A stretch of 64,000 nt of DNA, from positions 1 to 64,000 of the forward strand of contig JAEZJK010000016.1 of NCBI GenBank assembly GCA_023415835.1. The letters run 5' to 3'. This document shows positions 16,015 through 24,669 of the stretch, in pieces. The notes beneath the pieces were generated by a model. That model saw nothing but the letters and a program-made list of their open reading frames with translations, was not told the DNA's origin and did not search any database. Both the position numbers and the translations under genes were made by a program. Numbering within the stretch: the stretch's first letter is position 1; the number at the start of each line of letters is the position of its first letter. The DNA comes from Bacillota bacterium (GTDB lineage Bacteria; Bacillota; UBA4882; UBA8346).

Positions 16015-18024
16015 TTATATATTGGTTTGATTAATCTCCAAAAATACCTTCACCAAATCTGGATCAAATTGACTACCGGCGCAGCGGGTGATCTCCTTTA
16101 ACGCTTTTTCCGGGCTGATCGCTTCATGATACACCCGCTTATTAGTCATTGCGTCATATGAATCCACAATTGAAAGAATGCGTGAAATTAACGGAATTTC
16201 AGCCTGCTGTAACCCTAGCGGGTAGCCACTGCCATCCCAGCGCTCGTGATGGGCTAGGATCGCTTCGGCGATATGAGCCAAATCGGGAATTGCCTTAATA
16301 ATACGATGGCCGATAGTAGGATGTTTCTTCATGACAGTCCATTCCTTAGGAGACAATGAACCCGGTTTAGACAGGATTTCTTCAGGGATTGCCAATTTCC
16401 CGATATCATGGAGGGTGGCCAATAAAGCCAAGTCATCCATTTGATTGGAGGCGAGGCCGATCTTCCGGCCCATCTCAAAGGCAAGTGTTTTTAAACGTTC
16501 GGCATGCTGTTCAGTCTCATAACTCCGTTCGAAGAGCGTATTTTGTAAAGATGAAATAATAGCGTTCCGGGAACTGTTATTTTTAAGCAGTTTATTACGG
16601 TACATCCGTTCATCAGCAATTTTAATTGCTTCCGATATATTTTGGGAGGCCGATTCCTTGATGGCGTATCCCAATGCAATACTGGGCCGGATCGGGACAA
16701 AGGCGGTCTCTTGACATTGCCAGTTAATTTTTTGGCAAATATGTTCAGTGGCTTTGGCGTTGCTATTGGGCAGTAACAACAAAAACTCATCGCCACCCCA
16801 GCGGATGACCAAATCTTCGGGGCCACAGGAGTTGAGCAAGAGCCGTGACATTTCTTTTAGCAAGTCATCACCGGTTTTATAGCCGAAAACGTCATTGATC
16901 AACTTTAAACCGTTCAGATCCCCAATTACGATGCTAATTGGTAAATAGTCCATATTATCAAAGGCCTTCAAATTTTCCTCAAAATACCTTCGGTTAGCTA
17001 AACCGGTAAGGCTATCGGTATAATGTAGCTTCCTTAGTATTGCCTCAGCTTGCCTACGCTCAGTGATATCATGGATGATACTCATCCAAACCCGATCTCT
17101 ACCGATGACAGCTTCAACAACATGAATCTCAACCGGGAAGCGGGTCCCGTTTTTACAATAATGGACTGTTTCGAAGGGGAGCCCCTTTTGGCCGGCTTCC
17201 ACCAGTTGTTCTTCAATAAGTTTGCGGTCGTAATCGCGGCATAACTGAAAGATATTCATTTCTAGGAGTTCTTCCTTAGAATAGCCATATTTGTTGATCG
17301 CCGCTTGGTTGGCGTCGATAATTCGGCCGCCTAATCCGACGAAAAGGATAAAATCATTGATATACTTGAAAAGCGTAGTAAACCGCTCCTTGGAAAGATT
17401 GCTTTCTCGCCCCGCCTCTTCAACAATTAGCAGTAGCATTGAAATAGTAGTGATAAATGCAAATAGGCTGGAGATTAAATACCCATAAGGAGCCCAGTTG
17501 GGTATATAGCCAATGATGGGTTGGCCTAACTTATGCAATCCCCATAACAACATACTCCAACCAAGCACATTTATAGAAGTGTATTTTCGAGTACTATTTT
17601 TGGTTAGTAAAATGATACCGATTATAATTTGAATTAAACCAAAGGTAACAATGGTAGGAAAATTTGCCAGCCGGGGGAGGTGGAGCAGGTTCCAATAAAA
17701 ACTCCAAATGGAGTTGGTGATGGGCAAAAACCAGAGCCAATAATATTTTGATACAGGCAATTGAATCAGTTTTAAGATGCCAAAGAGTAAAAAGATAATT
17801 GAAAATGCGCTAAGGCAATCACTTAAGCTATTTATCAAAAATGAGCCGGGCCGGTATTCATCGGCAATCACTATTAAAAAATGAAAACAATTTAGGCTCC
17901 ACCCGATCATCCAATCTAGGAGAAACCTTTGACGGGCTCGAAACCAAAGAAAAAAGCTGACGAAAGATAAAGTTCCGCTTAAAATAATGATGGCGATCAT
18001 TGATAACAAAAGGCTATTTAACAA
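16015..18024 (-). CDS. Membrane PAS-GGDEF-HD-GYP protein (c-di-GMP signalling)
   Basis: 669 residues. In order: six to seven membrane helices (1-215), a PAS sensor domain (about 215-330; VGLGGRIIDANQAAINKYGYS), a GGDEF diguanylate cyclase domain (about 335-490) with intact WGGDEF, and an HD-GYP phosphodiesterase domain (about 510-668) with LATLHDIGKLAIP and HHERWDGSGYP. GGDEF makes c-di-GMP and HD-GYP degrades it; with both motifs intact the net output is unclear. TTG 18024 is the likely start (GGAGGA 7 bases upstream); ATG 18030 lies directly on that ribosome site. Single gene, neighbours unrelated. Confidence 0.93.
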   Translation of the reverse strand: MLNSLLLSMIAIIILSGTLSFVSFFLWFRARQRFLLDWMIGWSLNCFHFLIVIADEYRPGSFLINSLSDCLSAFSIIFLLFGILKLIQLPVSKYYWLWFLPITNSIWSFYWNLLHLPRLANFPTIVTFGLIQIIIGIILLTKNSTRKYTSINVLGWSMLLWGLHKLGQPIIGYIPNWAPYGYLISSLFAFITTISMLLLIVEEAGRESNLSKERFTTLFKYINDFILFVGLGGRIIDANQAAINKYGYSKEELLEMNIFQLCRDYDRKLIEEQLVEAGQKGLPFETVHYCKNGTRFPVEIHVVEAVIGRDRVWMSIIHDITERRQAEAILRKLHYTDSLTGLANRRYFEENLKAFDNMDYLPISIVIGDLNGLKLINDVFGYKTGDDLLKEMSRLLLNSCGPEDLVIRWGGDEFLLLLPNSNAKATEHICQKINWQCQETAFVPIRPSIALGYAIKESASQNISEAIKIADERMYRNKLLKNNSSRNAIISSLQNTLFERSYETEQHAERLKTLAFEMGRKIGLASNQMDDLALLATLHDIGKLAIPEEILSKPGSLSPKEWTVMKKHPTIGHRIIKAIPDLAHIAEAILAHHERWDGSGYPLGLQQAEIPLISRILSIVDSYDAMTNKRVYHEAISPEKALKEITRCAGSQFDPDLVKVFLEINQTNI

Positions 18025-18199
18025 TAGCATTCCTCCGCCGGAAATAAAAGCATTATCCGTATGACTATGTTAAACCTTGGTTTTAGGATGTTTATGGCAC
18101 TGGATTATTAATTAAGGATAATATAGTTACACATATTTAACTTTCGACACTTTTGTCAAAAAACTTTAAATAAAAATGTTCTATAGCTGGGAAGATCAT

Positions 18200-18235
18200 T
18201 AAAGAGCACCCTATCCGAGACAGGGTGCCTTTTAA
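18200..18235 (-). terminator. Terminator of the sulfur-transport/rhodanese operon
   Basis: GCACCCT (18206-18212) pairs with AGGGTGC (18222-18228), with T-rich tails on both strands. It follows the rhodanese gene on the minus strand. Confidence 0.65.
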
Positions 18236-18248
18236 TGGTTTTGAAATC

Positions 18249-18734
18249 TTATTTACCTACTACAGGATAACCTGCTTTCAGCCAGCCGTTATTCATACCG
18301 CCATTTAAAGAACGGGCTTTAAACCCGGCTATATTTAAGAGCGCTGTAGTTTGGCCTCCGGTTTGCCCGGTATAGCAGTAGACGACAATAGCTTTATCTT
18401 TTGGCAATTGGTTAAGGTTTTGGCCTATTTGTTTAAAAGGGATATTGTACGCTCCGGGGATATGTCCCGAGGCATAGTCTTTTGGGTCGCGAATATCAAG
18501 AATATAAATGTTATCCGCTTTGGAACCGACTAATTCCATTAATTCAGCTTCGGGAATCTTGTAAATATGTTCCGGTATTTTTTCGTAATATGCGACAATA
18601 GCTTGCTGAAACAGTTCGGAAGCATCGGTTTGCTTTCCGGGCTTAGGCCAACCACCAATAGTGGCTGCTACAACCAGAAATACGAGTACCCCTATTGTTA
18701 TGGACAGAAGAGCCTTTTGACGATTTTCAAACAT
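18249..18734 (-). CDS. Membrane-anchored rhodanese-like sulfurtransferase
   Basis: 161 residues. An N-terminal hydrophobic segment (about 8-28) serves as a signal anchor; the rhodanese domain covers about 65-160 with the active-site cysteine in VYCYTGQTGG near 120. It would carry persulfide sulfur on the outer face of the membrane. The start is ATG 18734, because AAGGAGG lies 8 bases upstream; a longer frame to 18767 has none. It is the last gene of an operon with two YeeE/YedE sulfur-transport halves, which fits a role in taking up or handling sulfane sulfur. Confidence 0.88.
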   Translation of the reverse strand: MFENRQKALLSITIGVLVFLVVAATIGGWPKPGKQTDASELFQQAIVAYYEKIPEHIYKIPEAELMELVGSKADNIYILDIRDPKDYASGHIPGAYNIPFKQIGQNLNQLPKDKAIVVYCYTGQTGGQTTALLNIAGFKARSLNGGMNNGWLKAGYPVVGK

Positions 18735-18777
18735 GGTTAAATTCCTCCTTTTATGATATTTCGCCAATTATTATTAA

Positions 18778-19332
18778 TTAAAGATTATCGTAATTGGTAT
18801 TTATTACTCGTTTTTCTTCCCAAAGGTCAACCAGGAAAATGACACCGACTAAAAAGACACTATAAATTATGGCGGCTGAGAAGTGGTCGATTGGGGTTAT
18901 ATCAATTAAACTGACCTTTCCCAGATCAAAGGCGGATAAGGAGAAGCCCAAATATTGTTGGATTAATGAGAAGGCCAGCACTCCAAAAAGTCCGCCAAAT
19001 ACAACATAACGGGCGTCTTTTTTGCCTTCTCCCATGGCACCGATGCTCGTGCCGGGGCAATAACCCGTCAAAGCGAAACCAACTCCGAATATTAGACCGC
19101 CAACAATGGCGGCGATCGGGTTGGCAGCAATTAAATCAAGGGAAATTAACCCTGCTCCGCGCAGGCTGAAAACTCCAAGGGTGGTTATGGCGACACTAAA
19201 TAACATAAATTTTGGGATTATTAAATCTTTTAAACGTAAGGCATTGATGATATTTTCAAATTCAAAAGCTCCGACCCGCTGTAGGATATAACCAAAACCA
19301 ATACCGAAAATGATTGCCAACCATAGGTTCAT
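18778..19332 (-). CDS. YeeE/YedE family sulfur transporter, C-terminal-type half
   Basis: 184 residues with about five membrane helices. The motif GFALTGYCPGTSIG near 85-98 holds the conserved cysteine of YeeE/YedE (DUF395) proteins, some of which import thiosulfate. Full-length members are about 350 residues; here the two halves are separate genes. The start codon overlaps the stop of the other half by one base (TAATG), so the pair is translationally coupled and likely forms one transporter. Confidence 0.85.
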   Translation of the reverse strand: MNLWLAIIFGIGFGYILQRVGAFEFENIINALRLKDLIIPKFMLFSVAITTLGVFSLRGAGLISLDLIAANPIAAIVGGLIFGVGFALTGYCPGTSIGAMGEGKKDARYVVFGGLFGVLAFSLIQQYLGFSLSAFDLGKVSLIDITPIDHFSAAIIYSVFLVGVIFLVDLWEEKRVINTNYDNL

Positions 19333-19853
19333 TACCGCACCTTCTTTCGATAAAGAAATAATGCCGTTGGGATCCCTGAAGCAAATACGGCTCCGGCAAA
19401 AATAAGCCCGCTAACCGCCATCTGGCTCATACCGTTGATAATATGGGAACTAGTACAGCCACCGGCAATCCGGGAACCAATCAGGAGTAAAAACCCTCCC
19501 CAAAAGGCATGAAACAAACGAAGCTTAGGCCGGTTACCAAATCTCTCCTCCCAGAGCGCGGGGACTTCCGGAGGGTTTTGTTGGCGATGAATCAGTTTTC
19601 CAAATAAACCGCCGAGAAAGATCCCAAGCACTAAAAGCCACTGCCAGCTAACCTGAAGGCTGCTTCCAGTACCGCAAGTACCAGCGGTCCAAGCGCTCGC
19701 CGGAATAAGCCCTGGCCAAAAAAATTGAGTAATGTACCCGGTTGTTTGGGCATAAGCGGTAGTAGTCCCGAGATGATTACCTTTTAAAAAGATAAGAATA
19801 TTCCAGATACCAAGGGCAATTCCACCGGAAACCCATGACCATTTTCGCTGCAT
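19332..19853 (-). CDS. YeeE/YedE family sulfur transporter, N-terminal-type half
   Basis: 173 residues with about four to five membrane helices. The conserved-cysteine motif is GSRIAGGCTSSHIINGMSQ near 128-146, and another cysteine lies in SAWTAGTCGTG near 55. Partner of the next gene, with which it overlaps. GGAGG precedes the ATG. First gene of the operon, directly downstream of the palindrome at 19881-19896. Confidence 0.85.
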   Translation of the reverse strand: MQRKWSWVSGGIALGIWNILIFLKGNHLGTTTAYAQTTGYITQFFWPGLIPASAWTAGTCGTGSSLQVSWQWLLVLGIFLGGLFGKLIHRQQNPPEVPALWEERFGNRPKLRLFHAFWGGFLLLIGSRIAGGCTSSHIINGMSQMAVSGLIFAGAVFASGIPTALFLYRKKVR

Positions 19854-19880
19854 ACCAAAGACCTCCTTAATATAATACAG

Positions 19881-19896
19881 ATACCGGTAGGGGTAT
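19881..19896. promoter_or_regulatory. ATACC-N6-GGTAT palindrome, possible CstR/CsoR-type operator
   Basis: The inverted repeat ATACC-GGTAGG-GGTAT on the plus strand lies 27 bases upstream of the first YeeE/YedE start, within the promoter region. G/C-tract dyads of this shape are bound by CsoR-family repressors, of which CstR senses persulfides and controls rhodanese/YeeE genes. No csoR/cstR gene is in the window, so this is inference. Confidence 0.45.
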
Positions 19897-20044
19897 ATTA
19901 TAAATATAGATTATCACATTTCCAATTTTAGCGCAATGCCAAAATTAATGGTTTGAATGTTGAAACTGAGGGCTTTATGCATATCGGCCTCCTATTCATG
20001 GGAATATTACTTACTAAAGAAACTACCATGAAAGGATGGTTATC

Positions 20045-21394
20045 TTGAAAAATAAATTAGTTATCCCCATTTTGTTTCTTGCCCTAGTCTGTACCGGTGG
20101 TTGGGGCTACTCCCAATATCAAGCAAAGCGGCAATGGGAAATAAATGCTGAAAACCATTATCAACGGGCATTTGAGGATCTAACCGGTGATGTATATAAT
20201 CTGGATACCCAGTTATCAAAGTCTTTAGTCGCGGCTTCGGGTCCGCAATTAATTAGGTTGATGAACGATAGTTGGCGGGAAGCTTATGCTTGTCAGGAAG
20301 CTATTAGCCAGCTGCCTCTTACTTCGCTAGATTTGTCACGGACTAAAGCATTATTAGCATCAATAGGGACTTTTTGTTTTAATACCGCCCAAAATCAACT
20401 AGCCAAAGGGACCGGCCCAAATGAAGCCCAATGGGGTACGATTAAGAAGTTTCGGGATCGATCCCGGACTGTAGCCCAAAACCTGCAGAACCTGAGAGCG
20501 GAGTTTTATAACAAACGCGCCCGGTGGCTTGAAGTAGACCGTTTGGGGACATTGAGCGCTGTTGCCCCGGCACTGAATGAAAATAAGGTTACCAAGGCTT
20601 TCCTAATGCTTGAAGACGGATTACGCCGGGTCCCAGATATTGCGTTCGAAGGAAATAACCTTGATTTCGTCCCCAAACCTACCGGGCTTACCGGAGGCAA
20701 TATAACTTCGAAAGAGGCGGTAAGTAAATCGAGGCAATTTTTAGGCCCGGATTATAAAAATGCCAGGCTAAAATATGAACGGATCATTAAAGGGGATATT
20801 CCCAGTTATTTAATTACTGCGGCAGTCCCGGGTAAACGGGGCAAACAAAGCCAATTAAGCGTCAGCGTCAAAGGAGGCCATTTAGTTTGGATGCTGACTA
20901 ATCGCAATGTCCCTAAAAAAAACCTGAATTTGGATCAATGTGAGGCTAAAGCCAAATCCTTCCTTCAACAGATAGGATATCCCCAAATGGAAGGGGTCAG
21001 CCGGGAGGAATTCGCCAATGTCGCTATTCTCTCTATGATCCCGAATCGAAACGGGGTTTTACAATATCCGGAATTGGTCAAGTGTCAAGTAGCCCAAGAT
21101 AATGGTGAAATTTTAGGGGTGGATTCTGTCCCGTACTTAACTTTCAAAGATCCTAACTCCCCACAGCCGAAGAATCCGCGCTATACGGAAGCGCAAATCA
21201 GATCAAAACTCAACCCGCACCTGAAGGTAGGACGGATCCAGCGGGCACGGGTACTTGATGAGATGTTTAACATAGTTCCTTGTTATGAGGTTGACGGGAC
21301 TCAAGGGACGGACCGGTTTTTAATTTACTATAATGCCGCTACCGGTAAAGAGGAAAAAATTCGCCGTGTAGACCGTAACGGGAATGAACTCTAA
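20045..21394 (+). CDS. ypeB: Germination protein YpeB
   Basis: 449 residues, matching the usual 450 of YpeB. A single N-terminal membrane anchor (5-24) is followed by the helical YpeB N-domain with a QLSKSLVA segment near 55, then tandem PepSY-like C-terminal domains (about 220-445) with TSKEAVSKSRQFL and TEAQIRSKLNPHL. YpeB sits in the spore and is required to place and stabilise the cortex-lytic enzyme SleB. In Bacillus it follows sleB; here no sleB is adjacent. The start is TTG 20045 (AAAGGA 8 bases upstream); ATG 20036 overlaps that ribosome site. Confidence 0.9.
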   Translation: MKNKLVIPILFLALVCTGGWGYSQYQAKRQWEINAENHYQRAFEDLTGDVYNLDTQLSKSLVAASGPQLIRLMNDSWREAYACQEAISQLPLTSLDLSRTKALLASIGTFCFNTAQNQLAKGTGPNEAQWGTIKKFRDRSRTVAQNLQNLRAEFYNKRARWLEVDRLGTLSAVAPALNENKVTKAFLMLEDGLRRVPDIAFEGNNLDFVPKPTGLTGGNITSKEAVSKSRQFLGPDYKNARLKYERIIKGDIPSYLITAAVPGKRGKQSQLSVSVKGGHLVWMLTNRNVPKKNLNLDQCEAKAKSFLQQIGYPQMEGVSREEFANVAILSMIPNRNGVLQYPELVKCQVAQDNGEILGVDSVPYLTFKDPNSPQPKNPRYTEAQIRSKLNPHLKVGRIQRARVLDEMFNIVPCYEVDGTQGTDRFLIYYNAATGKEEKIRRVDRNGNEL

Positions 21395-21412
21395 TAAATT
21401 TGTGAGGCGCTC

Positions 21413-21442
21413 TTGACAAGAGTTCCCTTTAAAAGATATAAT
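21413..21442 (+). promoter_or_regulatory. Sigma-A promoter of the serA T-box leader
   Basis: TTGACA (21413-21418), 18-base spacer, TATAAT (21437-21442): consensus hexamers. Transcription would start near 21449, just ahead of the T-box RNA. Confidence 0.85.
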
Positions 21443-21449
21443 ACATAAT

Positions 21450-21680
21450 AATACTTTAAGGCTATGAAGAGGAAGAGTAACCGTATTTTGGCCTATAGAG
21501 AGCTGGTGGCCGGTGAAAACCAGCGCCTATCACGGTGAATCCCCCTCGGAGCAGTGGGAAGAAATAATAGTAAGTCCCACCGGGCTAGCCCGATACAGCT
21601 ACCAAAGAACCGGAATATTTCCGGAAATAGGGTGGTACCACGGCCTTTCGTCCCTAACCCAGACGAGAGGCTTTTTTTAT
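21450..21680 (+). ncRNA. T-box leader (serine), controlling serA
   Basis: The leader ends with the T-box sequence AGGGTGGTACCACGG (21629-21643), which pairs with the tRNA acceptor end, and a terminator GCCTTTCGTC / GACGAGAGGC plus seven T (21643-21678). Stem I is visible as GAGCTGGTGGCCGG ... AACCAGC. After GGTGAA in the specifier loop (about 21533-21541) comes TCC, a serine codon. Uncharged tRNA-Ser would allow read-through into serA. The leader type is certain; the specifier assignment rests on spacing and on the downstream gene. Confidence 0.93.
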
Positions 21681-21709
21681 TATATTTTTATAAAGGAAGG
21701 TGTATCTAT

Positions 21710-23290
21710 ATGGCTCGAGTTTTAGTAAGTGATCCAATCACTCCGGCTGGGATTGGCCTTTTAAAAGAGGCCGGGTTTGAGGTGGAGGTCAAAACCGACC
21801 ACACCAAGGAAGAACTGCTGGCGAAAATTAAAAATTATGATGCCCTGATTGTACGAAGCCAAACCAAGGTGACCGCTGATATTATTGACGCGGCTAGAAA
21901 CCTGAAAGTAATCGGACGGGCCGGGGTCGGAGTCGATAATGTAGACATCGAAGCGGCAACGAAAAAGGGTATTATTGTCTTGAACGCGCCTGACGGTAAT
22001 ACAGTTTCTACTGCAGAATTAAGTGTGGCTATGCTCTTGGCTTTGGCCCGCAACATTCCTCAGGCCCATGCTTCACTAAAAGGCGGCGCTTGGGAAAGAA
22101 AGAACTTTACCGGAGTCGAAATCAACGGGAAGACTCTGGGAGTGGTTGGAATGGGCCGGATTGGAAGTGAAGTAGCTAAGCGGATGTCGGCTATGGGAAT
22201 GAGAGTGTTAGCTTTTGACCCTTTTTTCACCGAAGAGAAGGCGGCTTCCTTGGGAGTAAAGATGGTTAATTTAGATACAATCATTACCGAATCGGATTTT
22301 ATTACGGTACATACCCCGCTTACCGCTGAAACCAAAGGGCTTTTCGGAGCTAAAGAGTTTACCAGGATGAAAAAAGGGGTTCGTTTGGTTAATTGCGCCC
22401 GGGGCGGGATCTATGATGAAGCAGCTTTGGCGGAAGCAATCAAAGCCGGACAGGTAGCCGGGGCAGCGCTTGACGTCTACACTTCCGAACCTCCGGCTGA
22501 CCGGACATTGATTGATTTGCCGCAGGTAGTAGTCACGCCCCATCTCGGCGCCTCCACTACGGAGGCTCAGGAAAATGTAGCGGTCGATGTGGCGATCGAG
22601 GTAATTAAGGTCTTAAAAGGGGAATCATTTAAAAACGCAGTCAATTTGCCGCCGCTCCGGCCTGAAATTCGGGCTGCCTTGGAGCCATATTTTGGAGTGG
22701 CGGAAGCATTGGGAAAATTTCTGGCTCAATTTTTACCACCGCAACTTACCAAAATTGAACTCAGCTACCTGGGTGATGTATCCAAGCTGGAGACTTCATA
22801 CTTATCGATGCTCTTTATCAAAGGGTTACTCCAAGCTAGCATGGCGGAGGAAGTCAATCAGGTTAATGCCCTCTTCCTTGCCAAGGAACGCGGCCTAAAG
22901 GTCACTGAGAATAAATCGCTCGAATCTAGCATCTATTCTAGTTTGATCAGGATCGAAGCTAAAGTTGACGGCAAAACATACACGGTATCCGGAACCATTA
23001 ATGAGCAAAATGAGGCCCGGATCGTTGAGATTAACGGCTATTATTTTGAAATAGCTTCCTCCGGTAATATGGTTATCATCGAACATACCGACCAGCCGGG
23101 AGTAATTGGGGAAGTAGGGACTATTATCGGCGCTAGCGGAATCAATATCGGAGCGATGCAAGTGGGTAGAAAACAGCCGGGTGGAATAGCGATCATGGTT
23201 TTAAATGTCGACACGCCAATTGATATGAATTTAATTCTAAAAATTGAAAATGCTAAAACCGTAACTAAAGCGCGAGCTATTAATTTTTAG
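21710..23290 (+). CDS. serA: D-3-phosphoglycerate dehydrogenase
   Basis: 526 residues, the long Bacillus/Mycobacterium form. Oxidises 3-phosphoglycerate with NAD, the first step of serine synthesis, in the cytoplasm. Domains: substrate/nucleotide-binding catalytic core (1-310) with the Rossmann motif GVVGMGRIGSEVAKRM near 142-157, the catalytic Arg/Glu/His set (LVNCARGGIYDE, VVTPHLGASTTEA), an ASB intervening domain (about 315-450) and a C-terminal ACT domain (about 452-526), which may sense serine. ATG 21710 has AAAGGAAGG upstream; the frame runs open into the T-box leader but that part is RNA, not coding. Confidence 0.97.
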   Translation: MARVLVSDPITPAGIGLLKEAGFEVEVKTDHTKEELLAKIKNYDALIVRSQTKVTADIIDAARNLKVIGRAGVGVDNVDIEAATKKGIIVLNAPDGNTVSTAELSVAMLLALARNIPQAHASLKGGAWERKNFTGVEINGKTLGVVGMGRIGSEVAKRMSAMGMRVLAFDPFFTEEKAASLGVKMVNLDTIITESDFITVHTPLTAETKGLFGAKEFTRMKKGVRLVNCARGGIYDEAALAEAIKAGQVAGAALDVYTSEPPADRTLIDLPQVVVTPHLGASTTEAQENVAVDVAIEVIKVLKGESFKNAVNLPPLRPEIRAALEPYFGVAEALGKFLAQFLPPQLTKIELSYLGDVSKLETSYLSMLFIKGLLQASMAEEVNQVNALFLAKERGLKVTENKSLESSIYSSLIRIEAKVDGKTYTVSGTINEQNEARIVEINGYYFEIASSGNMVIIEHTDQPGVIGEVGTIIGASGINIGAMQVGRKQPGGIAIMVLNVDTPIDMNLILKIENAKTVTKARAINF

Positions 23291-23362
23291 GCGCCATCCC
23301 TTGCTTAACCGCATATTATAATTGATAAGTCCAGGAGTTGTTCTGGTAAAGGAGGGATTTGA

Positions 23363-23728
23363 ATGAAGAATTCTCATTCTCCTAAAACCCTCCACCTGTT
23401 AATTAAGGCTAACTGGCTGGTAGATAGCATTACCAATCTCGGTGGTGGCTATTTAATTCACCTGGCTTATCAAGCATCGGAAATAGACCCGGAAGTGCTC
23501 AAAGATATTATGAGTCAAAAGTGTGGAGAGGGAGTATCGGGAGAGATTATCCAGTTTCGGCCGGAAAAAAACCGGCCGGTGGCGACCTGCGAAGTTTTTC
23601 GGATTGATGACCAAAAGACAGGATATCGTTTCGAACTTCGGATTTTAGAAGTAGTTCCGTATTTACGCAAAACAAGGGTTGACTGTGATTCACTTTATTT
23701 ATGCCATTATTCGGAAAAACCGGCTTGA
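23363..23728 (+). CDS. Hypothetical protein (121 aa)
   Basis: 121 residues with a perfect AAAGGAGGG 7 bases before ATG, so surely translated. Soluble, predicted mixed alpha/beta, with cysteines at about 52, 75, 108 and 114 and a final CHYSEKPA. I do not recognise a family. It follows serA by 72 bases and ends inside its own terminator. Possibly co-transcribed with serA. Confidence 0.7.
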   Translation: MKNSHSPKTLHLLIKANWLVDSITNLGGGYLIHLAYQASEIDPEVLKDIMSQKCGEGVSGEIIQFRPEKNRPVATCEVFRIDDQKTGYRFELRILEVVPYLRKTRVDCDSLYLCHYSEKPA

Positions 23729-23743
23729 AAAGCCGGTTTTTTA
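23716..23743 (+). terminator. Terminator overlapping the stop codon of the 121-aa gene
   Basis: AAAACCGGCTT-GAA-AAGCCGGTTTT followed by TT: an 11-bp stem. Its left arm encodes the last codons of the gene. The next 210 bases to comB hold only a weak AAACCTAAGG/CCTTTAGGTTT repeat (about 23871-23903). Confidence 0.9.
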
Positions 23744-23952
23744 TCGAAAATCGAATAGCATAAGATTGGCTAAGGGATCCATATTATAAGTAAAGTTGAA
23801 AGTTTAAAGCCAAAAAGTTCAATGTCAAAACCCAAGTCCTAAAGGGTCATGCCCAAAGGGGCTAAATGTAAACCTAAGGCCATCTTTTTAACCTTTAGGT
23901 TTCACATCGGGCTAAAAGGACAACATCAAAAGTAAAAGTTGGAGGGTGCCAA

Positions 23953-24669
23953 GTGTTATTAGACGTCTTAGTCCTGCCTCAACTCGGCAATAACCGGGCT
24001 CAAGCTAATAAGCGAGTTATAGTGCTTGATATTTTAAGGGCCACCAGTACTATCGTCACGGCTTTAAACAATGGGGCAACCGAAGTCATACCAGTCCAGG
24101 AAAATGATGAAGCTTTGAACCTGGTCCGAAGCATCGGGCGAAATATCTGCCTGTTGGGAGGGGAGCAAAAAGGGTTTAAAATTGAAGGGTTCGATCTGGG
24201 AAACTCGCCGCTTGAGTATACTAGGGAACTGGTTTCCGGCAAAAAAGTAATTTTTTGTACCACCAACGGAACCAAGGCGATTAAAGCGGTTTCAAGCGGG
24301 GCGGAGGTTTTAATCGGGTCTTTTTTGAACCTGAATCAGATAGTAGATTATTTAGTTGGTAATATTCAAGACACTACGCTGGTATGTTCAGGGAGAGAGG
24401 GAACCCTTAGCCTGGAGGATCTCGCCTGCGCCGGGATGATTACCCGGTTAGTAACGGAAGCTATCGAGGCGGACTTGACTGACTCGGCTAAGGTGGCGCT
24501 GTATACCGCCAAACAAATCGGGAGGGTCAGTTTGGAAAAGTTTATTAGCGGAACGGAGCATGCCCGGTATTTAATAGAAAATGGGATGGGTAAAGATCTT
24601 AAAGTTTGCTCGGCCATAAACAGTACTCCGATCCTGCCTCGGTTTGAAGGCGGGAGAATATATATCTGA
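23953..24669 (+). CDS. comB: Probable 2-phosphosulfolactate phosphatase (ComB family)
   Basis: 238 residues, the usual ComB length. The family removes phosphate from 2-phosphosulfolactate in coenzyme M synthesis; in bacteria without coenzyme M its role is uncertain. Family features: VLDILRATSTIVTAL near 24-38, GGEQKGFKIEGFDLGNSP near 70-87, and FCTTNGTKAI near 99. GTG start with GGAGG upstream. No other sulfolactate gene is nearby. It ends one base before the convergent UPF0210 gene. Confidence 0.85.
   Translation: MLLDVLVLPQLGNNRAQANKRVIVLDILRATSTIVTALNNGATEVIPVQENDEALNLVRSIGRNICLLGGEQKGFKIEGFDLGNSPLEYTRELVSGKKVIFCTTNGTKAIKAVSSGAEVLIGSFLNLNQIVDYLVGNIQDTTLVCSGREGTLSLEDLACAGMITRLVTEAIEADLTDSAKVALYTAKQIGRVSLEKFISGTEHARYLIENGMGKDLKVCSAINSTPILPRFEGGRIYI

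Noticed and set aside
21554..21709. N-terminal extension of serA
   Set aside because: This stretch is the T-box RNA and terminator; the real ATG at 21710 has its own ribosome site and matches the family N-terminus.
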